Assembly: GCF_028583425.1 (NCBI RefSeq)
Contig: NC_072796.1
Coordinates: 130,793,464 to 130,857,463, forward strand
DNA length: 64,000 nt
Direction of reading: 5' to 3'
DNA from: Eublepharis macularius
Lineage: Eukaryota; Chordata; Lepidosauria; Squamata; Eublepharidae
In this document: in pieces, positions 32,076-42,840 of the stretch
How the letters are laid out: each line of letters opens with the position of its first letter
Position numbering within the stretch: the first letter of the stretch is position 1
Translations under genes and position numbers: made by a program
Notes under the pieces: model-generated
Seen by the model: only the letters and a program-made list of their open reading frames with translations
What the model was told of the DNA's origin: nothing
Databases searched by the model: none

Positions 32076-33101
32076 GGGGGAGAGACTGTGGTAGAGTGTC
32101 TGCTTGGCATGCAGAAGGTCCCAGGTTCAATCTCCAGCTAAAAGGATCAGATGGTTGGTGATGAAAATGTCCTTCACCTATGACCTTGGAGAGCTGCTGC
32201 CAGTCAGAGCAGGCAATGCTGACCTTGATAGAACAAGAGTCCAAATCAATAGAAGCCACTTTCAGATAGTGCTCCTGATTAGCATGTAGAAGTTCTCTGG
32301 TTTCAGTCCTCAGCATCTCCAGTTAAAAGGCTCAGATAGTAGGCGATGTAAATGACTTCCACCTGAGACCTTGGAGGGCTGCTGCCAGTCAAAGCAGGCA
32401 ATGCTGACCTTGATAGATGAAGAGTCCAAATCAATAGAAGCCAGTTTCAGATAGAGCTCCTGCTTTGCATGCAGAATGTCTCGAGCTCAGTCCGCAGCAT
32501 CTCCAGTTAAAAGGACCGAAAGACCTCCACCTGTGACCTTGGAGAGCTGCTGCCAGTCAGAGCAGGCAATGCTGACCTGGATAGACCAAGAGTCCAAATC
32601 AATAGAAGCCAGTTTTGGATAGAGCTCCTGCTTTGCAAGCAGAAGGTATTGGGTTCAGTCCTCAGCATTTCTAGTTAAATGGACTGAAAGACCTCCACTT
32701 GTGACCTTGGAGAGCTGCTTCCAGTCAGAGCAGGCAATGCTGACCTTGATAGAACAAGAGTCCAAATCAATAGAAGCCAGTTTTGGATAGAGCTCCTGCT
32801 TTGCAAGCAGAAAGTCTCTGGTTTCAGTCCTCAGCATCTCCAGTTAAAAGGCTCAGATAGTAGGCGATGTAAAAGACTTCCACCTGAGACCTTGGAGAGC
32901 TGCTGCCAGTCAGAGCAGGCAATGCTGACCTTGATAGACTAAGAGTCCAAATCAATAGAAGCCAGTTTCAGATAGCGCTCCTGCTTTGCATGCAGAAGGT
33001 CTTGGGTTCAGTCCTCAGCATCTCTAGTTAAAAGGACTGAAAGACCTTCCCATGAGACCTTGGAGAGCTGCTGCCAGTCAGAGCAGGCAATGCTGACCTC
33101 A
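32076..33101 (+). repeat. Tandem array of tRNA-derived SINE monomers (about six units)
   Basis: The array begins with a full head (GTAGAGTGTCTGCTTGGCAT, GGTTCAATCTCC) and then repeats the 3' body plus a headless restart GCTCCTGCTTTGC. Successive GCTCCTG restarts fall at 32271, 32456, 32624, 32792 and 32977, spacings of 185, 168, 168 and 185 bp. Long units contain GCTCAGATAGTAGGCGATGT; short units lack that stretch. The linker AGAGTCCAAATCAATAGAAG recurs at each junction. See 59507-59896 for a dimer with the same linker. Confidence 0.9.
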
Positions 33102-33158
33102 TTAAAACAACAGTCTTACTCAACATAAGGCAATTTCTTCTCTTCATGAGTTAAGAGC

Positions 33159-33372
33159 TGGGCCTGGGGCTCAGCAGCAGAGCCTCTGCTTTGCAAGGTG
33201 AAGGTTCCAGGTTCGATCCCGGATACCTCCAGCTTAAAAGGTCCAGGCTGTAGGCGAAGTGAAAGACCTTTGCCTGAGACCCTGGAGAGCTGCTGGCAGT
33301 CGGGATAGACAGCCCTGACCTTGACGGCCCGATGTTCTGATTCAGTATAAAGCAGCTTCATGTGTCCTTATG
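33159..33372 (+). mobile_element. tRNA-derived SINE, GGCTCAG family, monomer
   Basis: A separate insertion just after the array: GGGGCTCAGCAGCAGAGCC, B-box GGTTCGATCCC, CCTGAGACCCTGGAGAGC, ending GCAGCTTCATGTGTCCTTAT. It has its own intact head, unlike the array units. Confidence 0.88.
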
Positions 33373-34336
33373 TGTGTGAAGGATAGCGGAGGGGTGACTT
33401 TCTTGCTGTGGTTATGTTGGACGGGGTACAAGTTCCCAGCCACCTTCTGTAACATCTGATGCCCAAGCAGATAATTCATCTAACGTGCCGTGAAGTCATC
33501 GAATCCCAAGAAAATAGAGTCTCGCCGTCTGACGGTGACTTAGTATCACTTTGTGAATCTGCATTTGCGTCTCTCTATGTTAATAATACCACTCTGTGTC
33601 TTGGCTTATTTTGTTTTTGGCTTTTGTGCTTAATGAAGGGACCGTGCGGGGCTGGGAGTACAGCCAGCCGCTTTCGAGTCCAAGGACCAAGGAGAGGAGG
33701 TGATGCCAGGGAAACACATTAGAGGCTTAAAAGGGGAGGAAGAGAGCGAGCGGTTGAAACTGAGGAAGGCCGGCCAACCTGAGCTGGAACCTTGACGATC
33801 AAAACCTTTCATCGTTGCTTTCAAGTCCCGCCCCCCCCCCACCTACATATTTAGAGTCTGGTACGGTGAGTTTTGATAAGTAGGTTCGTAAGTGTTCTTC
33901 CATTGCAGGGCTACACCTGCCAAAAACAGAAACATAAAAACCAAACCTCTTGTAACTAACTTCACTCAGGATGTGGAAGAAAAAGAACATTTAAACAGAG
34001 GAACACCAATAACAGAATCAAACAACACTCCCTTCCTCGGTTCTTTCTTTGCTATTAATAGGGTAACCTAGTGGAGGAGAAATTTGGGGTGGAGGGGTCC
34101 ATGAGGACTTTTAGCAGCCCTATCCCTAAAACTTCCCGCTACTTAAGGAACCGAGTGCTTAACAACTCAGTGCTCTCACCCAGGCTTTTGCCTAGGTTTT
34201 GCTGCCAAAGTGCAGAAAGTTATTTTTGTAACTTTCTCACACAAATGTTCTCATCTGTTTTCCTTCTCTGTGTTCTCCACCCTCCCCACTAATTTTCCAA
34301 GCCACCTTTGATGCGATGTTTCTCCTTGATGCGATA
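33373..34336. other. Unique sequence
   Basis: No repeat is recognised. 33620-33830 is GC-rich with a poly-C run at 33831-33840. A TTAAAAGG word at 33728 near GAGAGGAGG tracts is not enough to call a promoter. Confidence 0.4.
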
Positions 34337-34344
34337 CCTCTGTT

Positions 34345-34907
34345 CAGGGCTTTTTTTCTGGGAAAAGAGGCGGTGGAACTCAGAGCAGGACCACAAGTGA
34401 CAAAAGGCACAGATTGGACACTTGTCAGCTTCCCTCAAGTTTTGATGGGAAATGTAGGCATCCTGGTCTTGCAGCTTGGCTCTCCGACTGCTGTCCAATG
34501 GACTTTTCAACTGTCACTTGTCCAACATTCCGCCAAGCTGCCTACATTCCCCATCAAAACTTGAGGGAAGCTGGCAAGTGTCCAACCTGTGTCAGGCGTC
34601 ACTTGTGGTCCTGCTCTCAGTGGTGGAACTCAGGGCCACACAATGATGTCACTTTGGGTCAGCTGGAACAAGGGGGGAGTTTTTAAAAGTTTAAATCGCC
34701 CTTGGTGAAAATGGTCACATGGCCAGTGGCCCCGCCCCCTGATCTGCAGACAGAGGGGAGTTTAGATTGCCCTCTGCGCTGCGGCACAGAAGGCAATCTA
34801 AACTCCCCCCTGTCTGGAGATCAGGGGGCGGGGCCACTGGCCATGTGACCATTTTCAAGAGGTGCCGGAACTCCGTTCCACCATGTTCCTGCTGAAAAAA
34901 AGCCCTG
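34345..34907. mobile_element. hAT non-autonomous transposon, CAGGGCTTTTTTTCTG family, with nested MITE
   Basis: It begins CAGGGCTTTTTTTCTGGG and ends AAAAAAAGCCCTG. An exact 8-bp duplication CCTCTGTT lies at 34337-34344 and 34908-34915. It is longer than its relatives because a 234-bp MITE (34383-34616) sits in the left subterminal region. Confidence 0.92.
34383..34616. mobile_element. Nested 234-bp MITE, GAGCRGRACYACAAGTGACA ends
   Basis: Same length and organisation as 7061-7294. It is flanked by TCA (34380-34382 and 34617-34619), or up to CTCAG if the ends are counted differently. The uninterrupted host sequence GTGGAACTCAGTGGTGG is visible at 9119-9135. Confidence 0.88.
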
Positions 34908-34915
34908 CCTCTGTT

Positions 34916-35270
34916 GGCTGACTGCTCAGACCATTTCCCCATATGGCATTGCCTCTGCAAACCTGAGACCACTTTGGAAGCCTCCTCTCCTAGCAGCACA
35001 TTAGCTGTGTGAAGGGGCTGCTTTCCTTCTGCAGGCTAAACTGGGGCATTTGCAGTGCATTCCTTAGAAGGGCCAATTTCTCTTTCTCTTGTTCCTTCTT
35101 TGAAGCACTGTATGGAATGACCCTTTCTAGCCTGGCTTCAGAGTTAGAAGAGGAAGCAACAGAGAAGTACTGGATTAAGGTAGCAGCATGAAAGAGCAGC
35201 ATATCACATTAAGCTACATTAAGCTACTGCAGTTGTGGTTCCAGGCCTACGGAACATCCTGCGCTAAGAG
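34916..35270. other. Unassigned sequence
   Basis: No repeat or gene is recognised. Confidence 0.4.
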
Positions 35271-35273
35271 TGA

Positions 35274-36360
35274 CCCTTTTCGCACTTACGGTTTAAACCG
35301 CCATTTATGAGCATTCGCCCCGATCGCAGTGGCTTCGGCATTGCACCTGTTCATTTCACACTGTCCACTGCAATTTCGATTTGGTGTCTGTGCTTCATTT
35401 CAAAACCTCGGTGCAATTTTGGGCTTTTGGGGCCTTGCAATTCACGTCACACTTTTTTAAAAAAGATTGAGCATGCGTAGTAACGTTGCAATGTTGGAAC
35501 CCTTCCCCCCTTTTTGCTGATTGGGCTGTCCCCTGCCCACCGGAGAGGCAATTGGTGGCAGAGTTCTGGGGGAAAACATGTACCACTCTCATTTTTTTAA
35601 ATCAAGCCAGGAAAGGGTTAAAATGCTGCCGATTAATCTCCTCCCAGGAAGCAGAGGCTTGTTTCCAAAGGGCTGTGCAAAATGCTTGGGTTTTTTCCTC
35701 CTCTTTAGCAAAGTCTGAAACGTGCCTGGGAGGGAGGGAAAAGCAGCCATTTAATCTTTTCCTGGCTTTTAAAGCCAGGAAGAAAGTGCAGGAACATTAC
35801 AACGTTGCAACCCATTCTTGTCTTTAAAAAAAAAAAGAATGTGTGTGCATGCCCTAAGGGAGGAAGGAGAAAGCAGCTATTTAACACTTTCCTTGATTTT
35901 AAAGCTAGCAGGGAATTAGCAGCAAGCTTAGAAATCATTCCTGGCTTTTGAAAAAAATAAAACAGCATGCATACGGGGAGGAAGGAAACCAACGAAGAAG
36001 CAGCCTTATGACTCTCACCTCGCTTTACTAAAAAAAATGGTGGACAAAGGAGTTCAGAGAGCTGAGGAGGGTGGGAGTGGTTAATTCTGCACAAACCAAT
36101 CAGCTCCCAGGGAAAAGGAGAGGGGGGGGGAGAGAAGCAAAAAGGAGGCAAAAGTGTTCACATTAGCAAAATGCGGGCCAGCTGCCAGTCGGCAGCGAAC
36201 TTAAAAAAACATCGGGGTATGTCCGCAGGGGGAAAAATCGGGGATACAGCGGACAAAAAGCGGGACTGCATCCCATGACTGCTTTTAAGTGTGAAAACCT
36301 TGCAAACATGGGATGTGGAACAGGTACAAACGCGCTCTAAAAACCGAGTGCGAAATGTAC
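35274..36360. mobile_element. Possible ~1.1-kb TIR element
   Basis: CCCTTTTCGCACTTACGGTTT near 35274 is matched in reverse near 36360 (GGTACATTTCGCACTCGGTT), with an extended GCGC / GAGCGCG flavour inside. The interior contains repeated AAAGCCAGGAAG / AGCAGCCATTTAA words but no transposase. No duplication is evident, and the right end abuts the MITE at 36361. Confidence 0.45.
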
Positions 36361-36580
36361 CAGTGTCTCTACATGAGACGCCTGGGAGCATGTTCATCAA
36401 GTGCTGGGAGACACACTGTTAGCTGGGAAGTGTAGTTTTGAAAGATAGAGCTGGCAGAGATCTCTTTGGAAGGGATGGATTCTCTCACAGCCTCCCACCA
36501 CCTCTGGCATGCTGGACTGTCTCCCCTTCTGGAGCCTTTGCCCTGCCGCCCCCACTGCTTAAAACTTTGAATTAACCAAG
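36361..36580. mobile_element. Half MITE, CTCTCTACAYGAG-TIR family, subtype B
   Basis: CAGTGTCTCTACATGAGACG begins a left half that matches 12177 onward, through CTCCCCTTCTGGAGCC to CTTTGAATTAACCAAG, the symmetry centre of the full element. The right half is missing. Confidence 0.7.
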
Positions 36581-36634
36581 TGGGTGGCCCATTAGAAGTT
36601 TAGTAAATTTCCTCTTTTTGCTGCTTGTCTAGAA

Positions 36635-37011
36635 CAGTGGTTCTCAACCTGGGGTCACATGGCCCCCCAGGGGGCCCCAGGATATTCCAAGGGGGCTACA
36701 GGTAAAAATTGCATAAATGGGAGGCCACGGCACGAGACTAGGGGGCCACAGAGGGAAGTGAGAAGTGAAGAAAACAGAGAAGTGACCGAGAAAACAGAAA
36801 AGACAGTGTGTGGGGTGCTGTTTCTTCATGCAAGTGTAACCCTGAGTCCACTAGGGGGAGCTAAAGAGCAGGGGTATTCCATATAAGGAAGAAAAAGTGC
36901 AATTTATTGGCATATAAAATAGCTACCTTTATACCGGTAGGACAGGGGGGGCCACAGGAAGGAAACAAAGTCGGAAGGGGGCCACAGTCGGAAAAAGGTT
37001 GAGAAACACTG
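36635..37011. mobile_element. hAT non-autonomous transposon, CAGTGGTTCTCAACCTGGGG ends
   Basis: 377 bp starting CAGTGGTTCTCAACCTGGGG and ending GGTTGAGAAACACTG. An exact 8-bp duplication GTCTAGAA lies at 36627-36634 and 37012-37019. This terminal sequence is well known in Charlie-like hAT elements of amniotes. Internal GGGGGCCACAG words mark both halves. No transposase is present. Confidence 0.93.
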
Positions 37012-37019
37012 GTCTAGAA

Positions 37020-38280
37020 CCACAAAGGGGTGTGTGTGTGTTACGCTGGTAAATCACTTGACAGGTTAGAATACATGGCTAGGTGAGTTGCTTAATAGGT
37101 GACAGAGCAACAGACACTGCTGGGTGTATTTCTGTCTGCGACATTTCCCCCCTAAGAATTAGAATTAAATATATATTTGGGGAAAACATTCTGAAACAAA
37201 ATCAATTTTAACAATTAAACTCAGTATTTTGGCATTTACGTATCACATATTTTGAAATTTGTAAAAAATGTCAAATAACAATTGAAAATAAGAGGGGGCA
37301 ATAATTTAAAATCTTGCAATCCCCCAAATCTCCCTCTCAAGTGTTTTATGAGTAACTGAGCAAAGAATAATTCCCCCTCCCCACAGCAGAAGAGCCTTTT
37401 ATCCCTGTGTATTGACAACCCAAGACAGAAGATCATACCTGTTTTGCCAAGTTAGATTTCACCCAGAGACTTAGGTTGTTTGCTTTGGTGGAGTGACTTT
37501 AGCCTATTCAAAGTTATTTCTCTACATCATCAAATCCATGAAAAGAGGCTTCTATGTTTTCATGCTATTTGCTTTGAATACCAAAAAAAGGTTTCACAAA
37601 ATCATAATTATTGAGAAGAAGACAAAATGTTTATTAGGCTGCTCCTGAAGAGAGGATGTGAAGAACAGAGGTTGTTTTCATGTAGCACAGAGCTGTGCTT
37701 GAGGTCTTGTCCGCTACTTATATTTTTAAACATGTGTTTAGATCCACAGTTTACAAAGTTCAGCCATTTCTGGGATCTACTGGGACTGAAGTATCCAAAC
37801 TGGCCAACAGTACATTTCAGTACGGAATACCTTCTGTATGAACGCTTCTCTCTCCCCATACACACCTTCCAGAGCAGCTGTGGCACTGATAGTCTACATT
37901 CCTCTGTGCATCCAGATGACATATGGAGATAAAGAGGGGACACGAACATGCTGGCCAGCTGCCCCCACCTTTAGATGTATTGGAAGAAGCAATGTCTGGT
38001 GTACAAAGAGAAAGAGAAGAAGACCCTAGAGGGGCAGCGAGGGCTAGTCAGATAGGAACATGAAGACAGCACTTCTCGTTCTATGGAATGTCATTTCTTT
38101 GTCTTGTCTTCCAGATGGATCCTCTCAGGGCAATATCCTGCTTCTTCTCAGAACTTCGCTTTCTTAGTCAGCCAAGTCAATAACCAGATCTCTGCAACAC
38201 CACAATTTCCCATTTTCTGGTGAGAGAATCACCAGAATGGATCAGAGATAGCATCCAACGTGAGCCTTGGGATAGAGTCT
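37020..38280. other. Unique sequence
   Basis: No repeat is recognised. Two opposing frames at 37608-37949 (about 100 codons each) lack any domain. Confidence 0.45.
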
Positions 38281-38575
38281 GTAGTGAATGATGTCATGCA
38301 AAGCTGCGATGTCATTTCTGGTCAAAAGCCCCACAGCTATTTCACTGCGCTGTGCTACACTCTAGGAATTTACCTGCTCTCTAAGGTAAAAACCATGGAT
38401 ATCTAGAAAATTCCTAGAGTGTCACATGATGCGGTGATGGCACTTCCAAATTGTTGACCAGAAATAACGTGGCATTGCACAGTGCTGTTCCTCCACCCTC
38501 TTTGCACCTGGGGATTCAGGAGCAAAGGACAAGAGGCTTCCCACCAATCAGGCAGTCTGGCAGCCCTCATAAGGG
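38281..38575. mobile_element. CTATGG-CCATAG / CTTCC MITE-like repeat
   Basis: GATGTCATTTCTGGTCAAAAG is answered by GACCAGAAATAACG. The centre is a hairpin around CTAGGAATTTACC..AAACCATGGATATC..AATTCCTAGAGTG. It belongs to the family at 4085. Confidence 0.55.
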
Positions 38576-38996
38576 AGCTACATTTGCATGAGATACCTAG
38601 TTCCCACTGCCTTTCTTGGGTGACCCTTTAATAGGGAAATGGGAGATGTTAGGGAATTTTTAGGCCCCATTTCATAAAATCTTATTCTGAGCATACATTC
38701 TAGCTACCAGCACACAGAAGAATGTAAACAAGTAAAGAAAGGCCTTGTTCTAGTGTTAAGATCCTATCTCTGGGTGAGACGGGTCACTGGGGAATGTATA
38801 AACATATTGTTGGTTTGGTTATTCTAGTTAAATAAAGTAAGGTTTAACTTTGAATGAAACCCTTCCCAAGGAAAATATCAGTTACATGGCTCCAGCTTCT
38901 CAATTGCTTGTATAATCCATTTATCATTCAAACATGGTGGATGTCATGTTTTCTGGGAAAATGTGTCATTTTGACATGGGCTGTTTTCACACAACT
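38576..38996. other. Unassigned sequence
   Basis: No gene or repeat is recognised. Confidence 0.4.
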
Positions 38997-39171
38997 AATC
39001 TGCTTCCGTAACATTGCGAAATGTCGCGCAAAAACCATGGAAGATAGCATCTTCTCGCGAGAGTTTTGCGAGATGTTGCTCAAAACTCACGATGTCGTGC
39101 AAAACTCTCACGAGAAGACGCTATCTTCTGCGGTTTTTGCATGACATTTCACACTGTTATGGAAGCAGATT
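38997..39171. mobile_element. Hairpin MITE, AATCTGCTTCCGTAACA ends
   Basis: The left arm AATCTGCTTCCGTAACATTG, then GAAATGTCGCGCAAAAACC and AAGATAGCATCTTCTCGCGA, is matched by the inverse right arm ending GGAAGCAGATT. The fold extends over almost the whole 175 bp. CpGs have decayed unequally between arms. Confidence 0.8.
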
Positions 39172-39638
39172 GGCCAAGGTTTCATCCTAACCTCTGATCT
39201 TTTATTCTGTAAAAAAATGACAATTATTCTGCAAACAATCAGTACATAAAGCCCTCCAATGCTAATGATCTTTACACATGTCTCTCCCTAATGGAGGCAG
39301 TGCCTGGGGTTATTCCATGTAAGAAATAAACCCATTTTTCCTCTGTGTTCACTGTGTTTGGTGTCTTGAAATATATATGGGTTAGTGGTAGTAGGGGACT
39401 TATAAATTAGAAGCAGAGTACTATTTTAAAAAATCTCCCCTAACAGGAGCTCATCCCAGAAGACATAATGGCATCTCAGAAGCTTTGGGATGAGCTTCCA
39501 TTTCTTAGTAGAAGGGCATGTGTCAAGTGCCTCTGGTTGGCAGCATGGGCCTCTGACAAGACATGGGTCTCTATATGTGCCCCAGTATCTTAATCCCGAA
39601 GCCAACCCTCCTTTCTGAAGCCTCTACATTGCCTTCTT
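39172..39638. other. Unassigned sequence
   Basis: No gene or repeat is recognised. Confidence 0.4.
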
Positions 39639-39640
<2 letters not shown>

Positions 39641-39674
<34 letters not shown>

Positions 39675-39721
39675 AACAACAACAACAACAACAACAAACA
39701 ACAACAACAACAACAACAACA
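39641..39721. repeat. Compound microsatellite (TAC)n(AAC)n
   Basis: About eleven TAC/ACT units change to about fifteen AAC units with one interruption (AAACAAC). It is the expanded (TTG)n tail of the SINE that follows, plus an adjacent TAC run. Confidence 0.95.
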
Positions 39722-39959
39722 GTTTTATATACCGCCCTTCAGGACAACTTAATACCCACTCAGAGTAGTTTACGAAGTGTGTTGTTATTATTATCCCCAC
39801 AACAATCACCCTGTGAGGTGGGTGGGGCTGAGAGAGCTCTGAGATAGCTGTGAATGACCCAAGGTCGCCAAGCTGGTTTCAAGCAGAGGAGCGGGGAATC
39901 AAACCTGGCTCACCAGATTAGAGTCCCGCTGCTCTTAACCACTACACCAAACCAGCTCT
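39722..39959 (-). mobile_element. Sauria-type tRNA-derived SINE
   Basis: TTTATATACCGCCCTTCAGG, GAGGTGGGTGGGGCTGAGAG, GGAATCAAACCTGGCTCACC and ACTACACCAAACCAGCTCT give a complete minus-strand copy. Confidence 0.93.
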
Positions 39960-39984
39960 CTTGGTTCTGTGCCTTAACTAAGTT

Positions 39985-40430
39985 ATTTTTTAAAAAAAAT
40001 ATTTTATTTTTATTAAAGCAGAAAATAGCATTTTGCTGTAGAAAGAATATCAAAAGCAGACTATATAACAGAAAAAAAATATTAGACATTAAACATAATA
40101 TCAAAACAAAATATGTAACAAAGTATTGAAACTACATAATAAAACAAAAAGTAACATTAAAGAAGAAGCATAATATCAAAAACAGAATGTATAGCAGATT
40201 ATTAGAACTACGTAACATTTCTCCTCTCCATCCCCTCAGCTATTTACATTAAAATACATTATACTCACCATTTTATAATTAGCTTATTAAAAAACCCTTA
40301 TCTTTCAGCCACATAATCAAAAAAGACTTTCCATTTCCCCTGAAATCCTGAAATCGGTCTATTATGCACGTAAGAAGTTAATTAAGCCATTGTCACATAA
40401 ACATACAATTTATTCATCCGTTCAGTCACA
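39985..40430 (-). mobile_element. Possible L1 3'-end fragment
   Basis: T-rich start (39985-40015), then A-rich sequence on the plus strand and a segment GAAAAGACTTTCC-like (AAAAAAGACTTTCCATTTCC). This is the look of a reversed L1 3' UTR. No ORF2 is left, so confidence is limited. Confidence 0.35.
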
Positions 40431-40499
40431 TCTGTGCCTTAACGGTGCTCTGAGGTTGGCTGGCTTTTTTAATAATTTGATGTATTCAACTTTTAATGA

Positions 40500-40600
40500 T
40501 TTATGTTTTTTTTTTTTTTAAATTCATTTACCCACCTGAGGTCCTTGGTTGCCTAGGAGAAAGGTGGGCTTAAAATGGTTTTAAATAAATAAAATTAACG
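40500..40600 (+). mobile_element. LINE 3'-tail fragment
   Basis: CCCACCTGAGGTCCTTGG, AGAAAGGTGGGCTTAAAATG, then AAATAAATAAAATT: an L2/CR1-like tail. Confidence 0.45.
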
Positions 40601-41119
40601 TTGTCTTGGTGTTTAATCATTTCTCAATCCATTGCTCTGGAGGAGACGTGTAGCATATACTGTAATTACCATCTTTTTTATCCTCCAGATTTGCAGATAG
40701 GTTGCAACGCATGCTCCTGCAAAGTGCAAATTAACGTCTCATGATATTTTTCCAATGTGGCTCTTGGCTCTGCAATTATTTCCCCACACTTCATCTAAGT
40801 AAACACTTTCATCTTGCTGGAAAGGGAAAGGACCCTGTGGTTATTGGCCCCTTGTGGTTTCTGGCCTACCAAGTGGATGTTGTTGGCAGTTTTCCTCGGG
40901 GTTTGTCAAATACCGAAGAATACGCATTACTTAATATGTGTCTGAAGTCATACTTTAGGCAAGAGGTTGAAAAAAGATCCTGTTTCCCCAGGAGCTGACA
41001 GGGTGACTGACTACACATTGGCTTGGCCTTCTTCTCAAGGCTCAGGACATGCAGGTTAGATTTCCTGGTATCCATTAATATTGTTCATTCATCACATGAC
41101 AGCAGTTGGGTTACCCGTT
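40601..41119. other. Unassigned sequence
   Basis: No gene or repeat is recognised. Confidence 0.4.
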
Positions 41120-41485
41120 TCTTCTACCCTCCCATCAGGAGGGTAGAGTCCCTGGCACTTACCTTGTGTTGGGCACGTGATCCTCCCTCGGACCCCGGAG
41201 CGAATGCGATGGCATTACTTCCGGAAGTGATGTCATTGTGCTGGCCGCGTGAGCACTCCCGTGCTCCGTACAGGGACAATTCAGCTCATATGGGGCCCGA
41301 ATCAGCCCCAAACAAAGTGCAGAAACGCTCCCGCGGCCAGTGCAATGACTTCACATCTGGAAGCGACGTCACCGCATCTATTGGAAGCACACACGCAGGG
41401 TACATTCCTGAGGTGCCTGCCAGTGGTGGACAACTTCTGGGATGAGGGGGTAAATCCCCGGGAGTTTGCCTGCCACTGGTGGGCA
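41120..41485. mobile_element. MITE of the GGGTTGCC / CTTCCGG family
   Basis: The ACTTCCGGAAGT palindrome lies at 41217-41228, with GATGTCATTGTGCTGGCCGC and, further on, GTGCAATGACTTCACATCTGG as inverted partners. CCTGCCAGTGGTGGACAACT and TTGCCTGCCACTGGTGGGCA mark the right side. It parallels 21342-21625. Confidence 0.6.
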
Positions 41486-42210
41486 CCTGGGAGACATCAG
41501 ATGCCCCTAGGAAGCATGATGCATGATGATAGCAGCATCCCGTAAGTTCACTCATAGGGGGAGAGAATTGCCCATGGCTGTAATCCCAGGTTTGTTCCTT
41601 TTAATGGTGTACCTCTTCCTGTCTTTGGCTGTCCTAATGTGCTACCCATCGTTTTAACATACATCATAACTCCGTCCATCTTCCTGTCATGTGACTCTGT
41701 GGTGTCACATGACTTTCTACCAAACGCTTGCAGCTCCATGCAATCCCAATGATTGAAAGCCACTGCTCTAGAAAAATCTGGATTGTATGTCGCTCAGACA
41801 TTGTCAGAATACTGACTGGGATTCTTGAATGATTTCAGCAATTGGCTTTCATTAAAACTGTGCAGAAAGGAATGAATGTGGACTGAGGCAGAAGAGCAAG
41901 TGTAAATGCAAGAATGGAAATAAATAAAGATCAGCAGTAGGGGCAAGCATTCTGATATTTCTGGGCTGAAATTAAACCTGAAGTTTGTTGTTTCATTTTG
42001 GCTAGTGGTAATTCAAAACAGAAAAAGGCAGTCCAAAATGTTTATGATTTCTTAAGGGTTATTTTGACTTCGGGTAGACTGAACATCTGAGGTCAGACAC
42101 CAGCTCTCCCACCTCTATTGTCAATGGTTGGTAAATCTGATGTCTGGGCTCCAGATGCCAGGTCTACCTTCACTGTTTCATTGGGCAATAGGCATGGCCC
42201 TAGAATCACC
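41486..42210. other. Unassigned sequence
   Basis: No gene or repeat is recognised. Confidence 0.4.
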
Positions 42211-42416
42211 AGGGAGGGGCTTTGGCTCAGTGGATGAGCCTCTTCTTTGCATGTAGAAGGTTCTGGGTTCAAACCCTGGCAACTCCAGTCAAAAGGACCA
42301 GGCAATATATGATGTAAAAGATCTCTACCTAAGACCTCGGAGAGCTGCTGCCAGTCCGAGCAGACAATACTGACCTGATGGACCAATGGTCTGATTCAGT
42401 ATATGGCAGTTTTGTG
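42211..42416 (+). mobile_element. tRNA-derived SINE, GGCTCAG family, monomer
   Basis: GGGGCTTTGGCTCAGTGGAT, TTTGCATGTAGAAGG, B-box GGTTCAAACCC, GAGAGCTGCTGCCAGTCCGA, GTCTGATTCAGTATATGGCA: a single complete unit. Confidence 0.88.
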
Positions 42417-42424
42417 TGTGTATC

Positions 42425-42840
42425 ACCCACCGCCGGCACCAGGGTTTCTGGCTCTTGTGAGCACAGCGCGCGCGCCTGGGGACTGCATGATGTCATCACG
42501 TGATGATGTCATCACGCAGTAAAGGCGTGGCCATTGGCCGGCAGGTGGCTGGGGCAACGCGAGGAGGCTGCCCAAGCTCCACACACCACCTCGGCTGTTT
42601 GCTGTCCCTAGCCTGTGGCTGCTGCACCCGCCCGGGGGCGTGTGGTGGCAGCAGCAGTGTGGAGCTGGCCGGCGGCAGCGGCACAAGGCAGGTATGCCAG
42701 CTCCGTGGCATGTGCCTCTGCCCCTGGCACCCCCTCTGGCACCCCCTCCAGCCCCGTGGCACCTGCAGCCCCTGCTTCACCGCCTCAATGGTGGTGCCAG
42801 CCCTGGTATCACCGACTGGAAACAGCAATGGTAGACCTGG
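42425..42840. other. GC/CpG-rich block with a GATGTCATCACG duplication
   Basis: The block is clearly richer in G+C than its surroundings, with (GC)n at 42467-42476 and a direct repeat GATGTCATCACG at 42489-42500 and 42505-42516 separated by TGAT. Several open frames arise from composition alone. It could be part of a repeat, since similar TGATGTCATCACG words occur at 21450, or a small CpG island. No TATA box or exon can be supported. Confidence 0.5.

Noticed and set aside
32076..33101. CRISPR-like array
   Set aside because: Units are 168-185 bp with no short conserved repeat plus unique spacer; they are SINE monomers in a eukaryotic genome.
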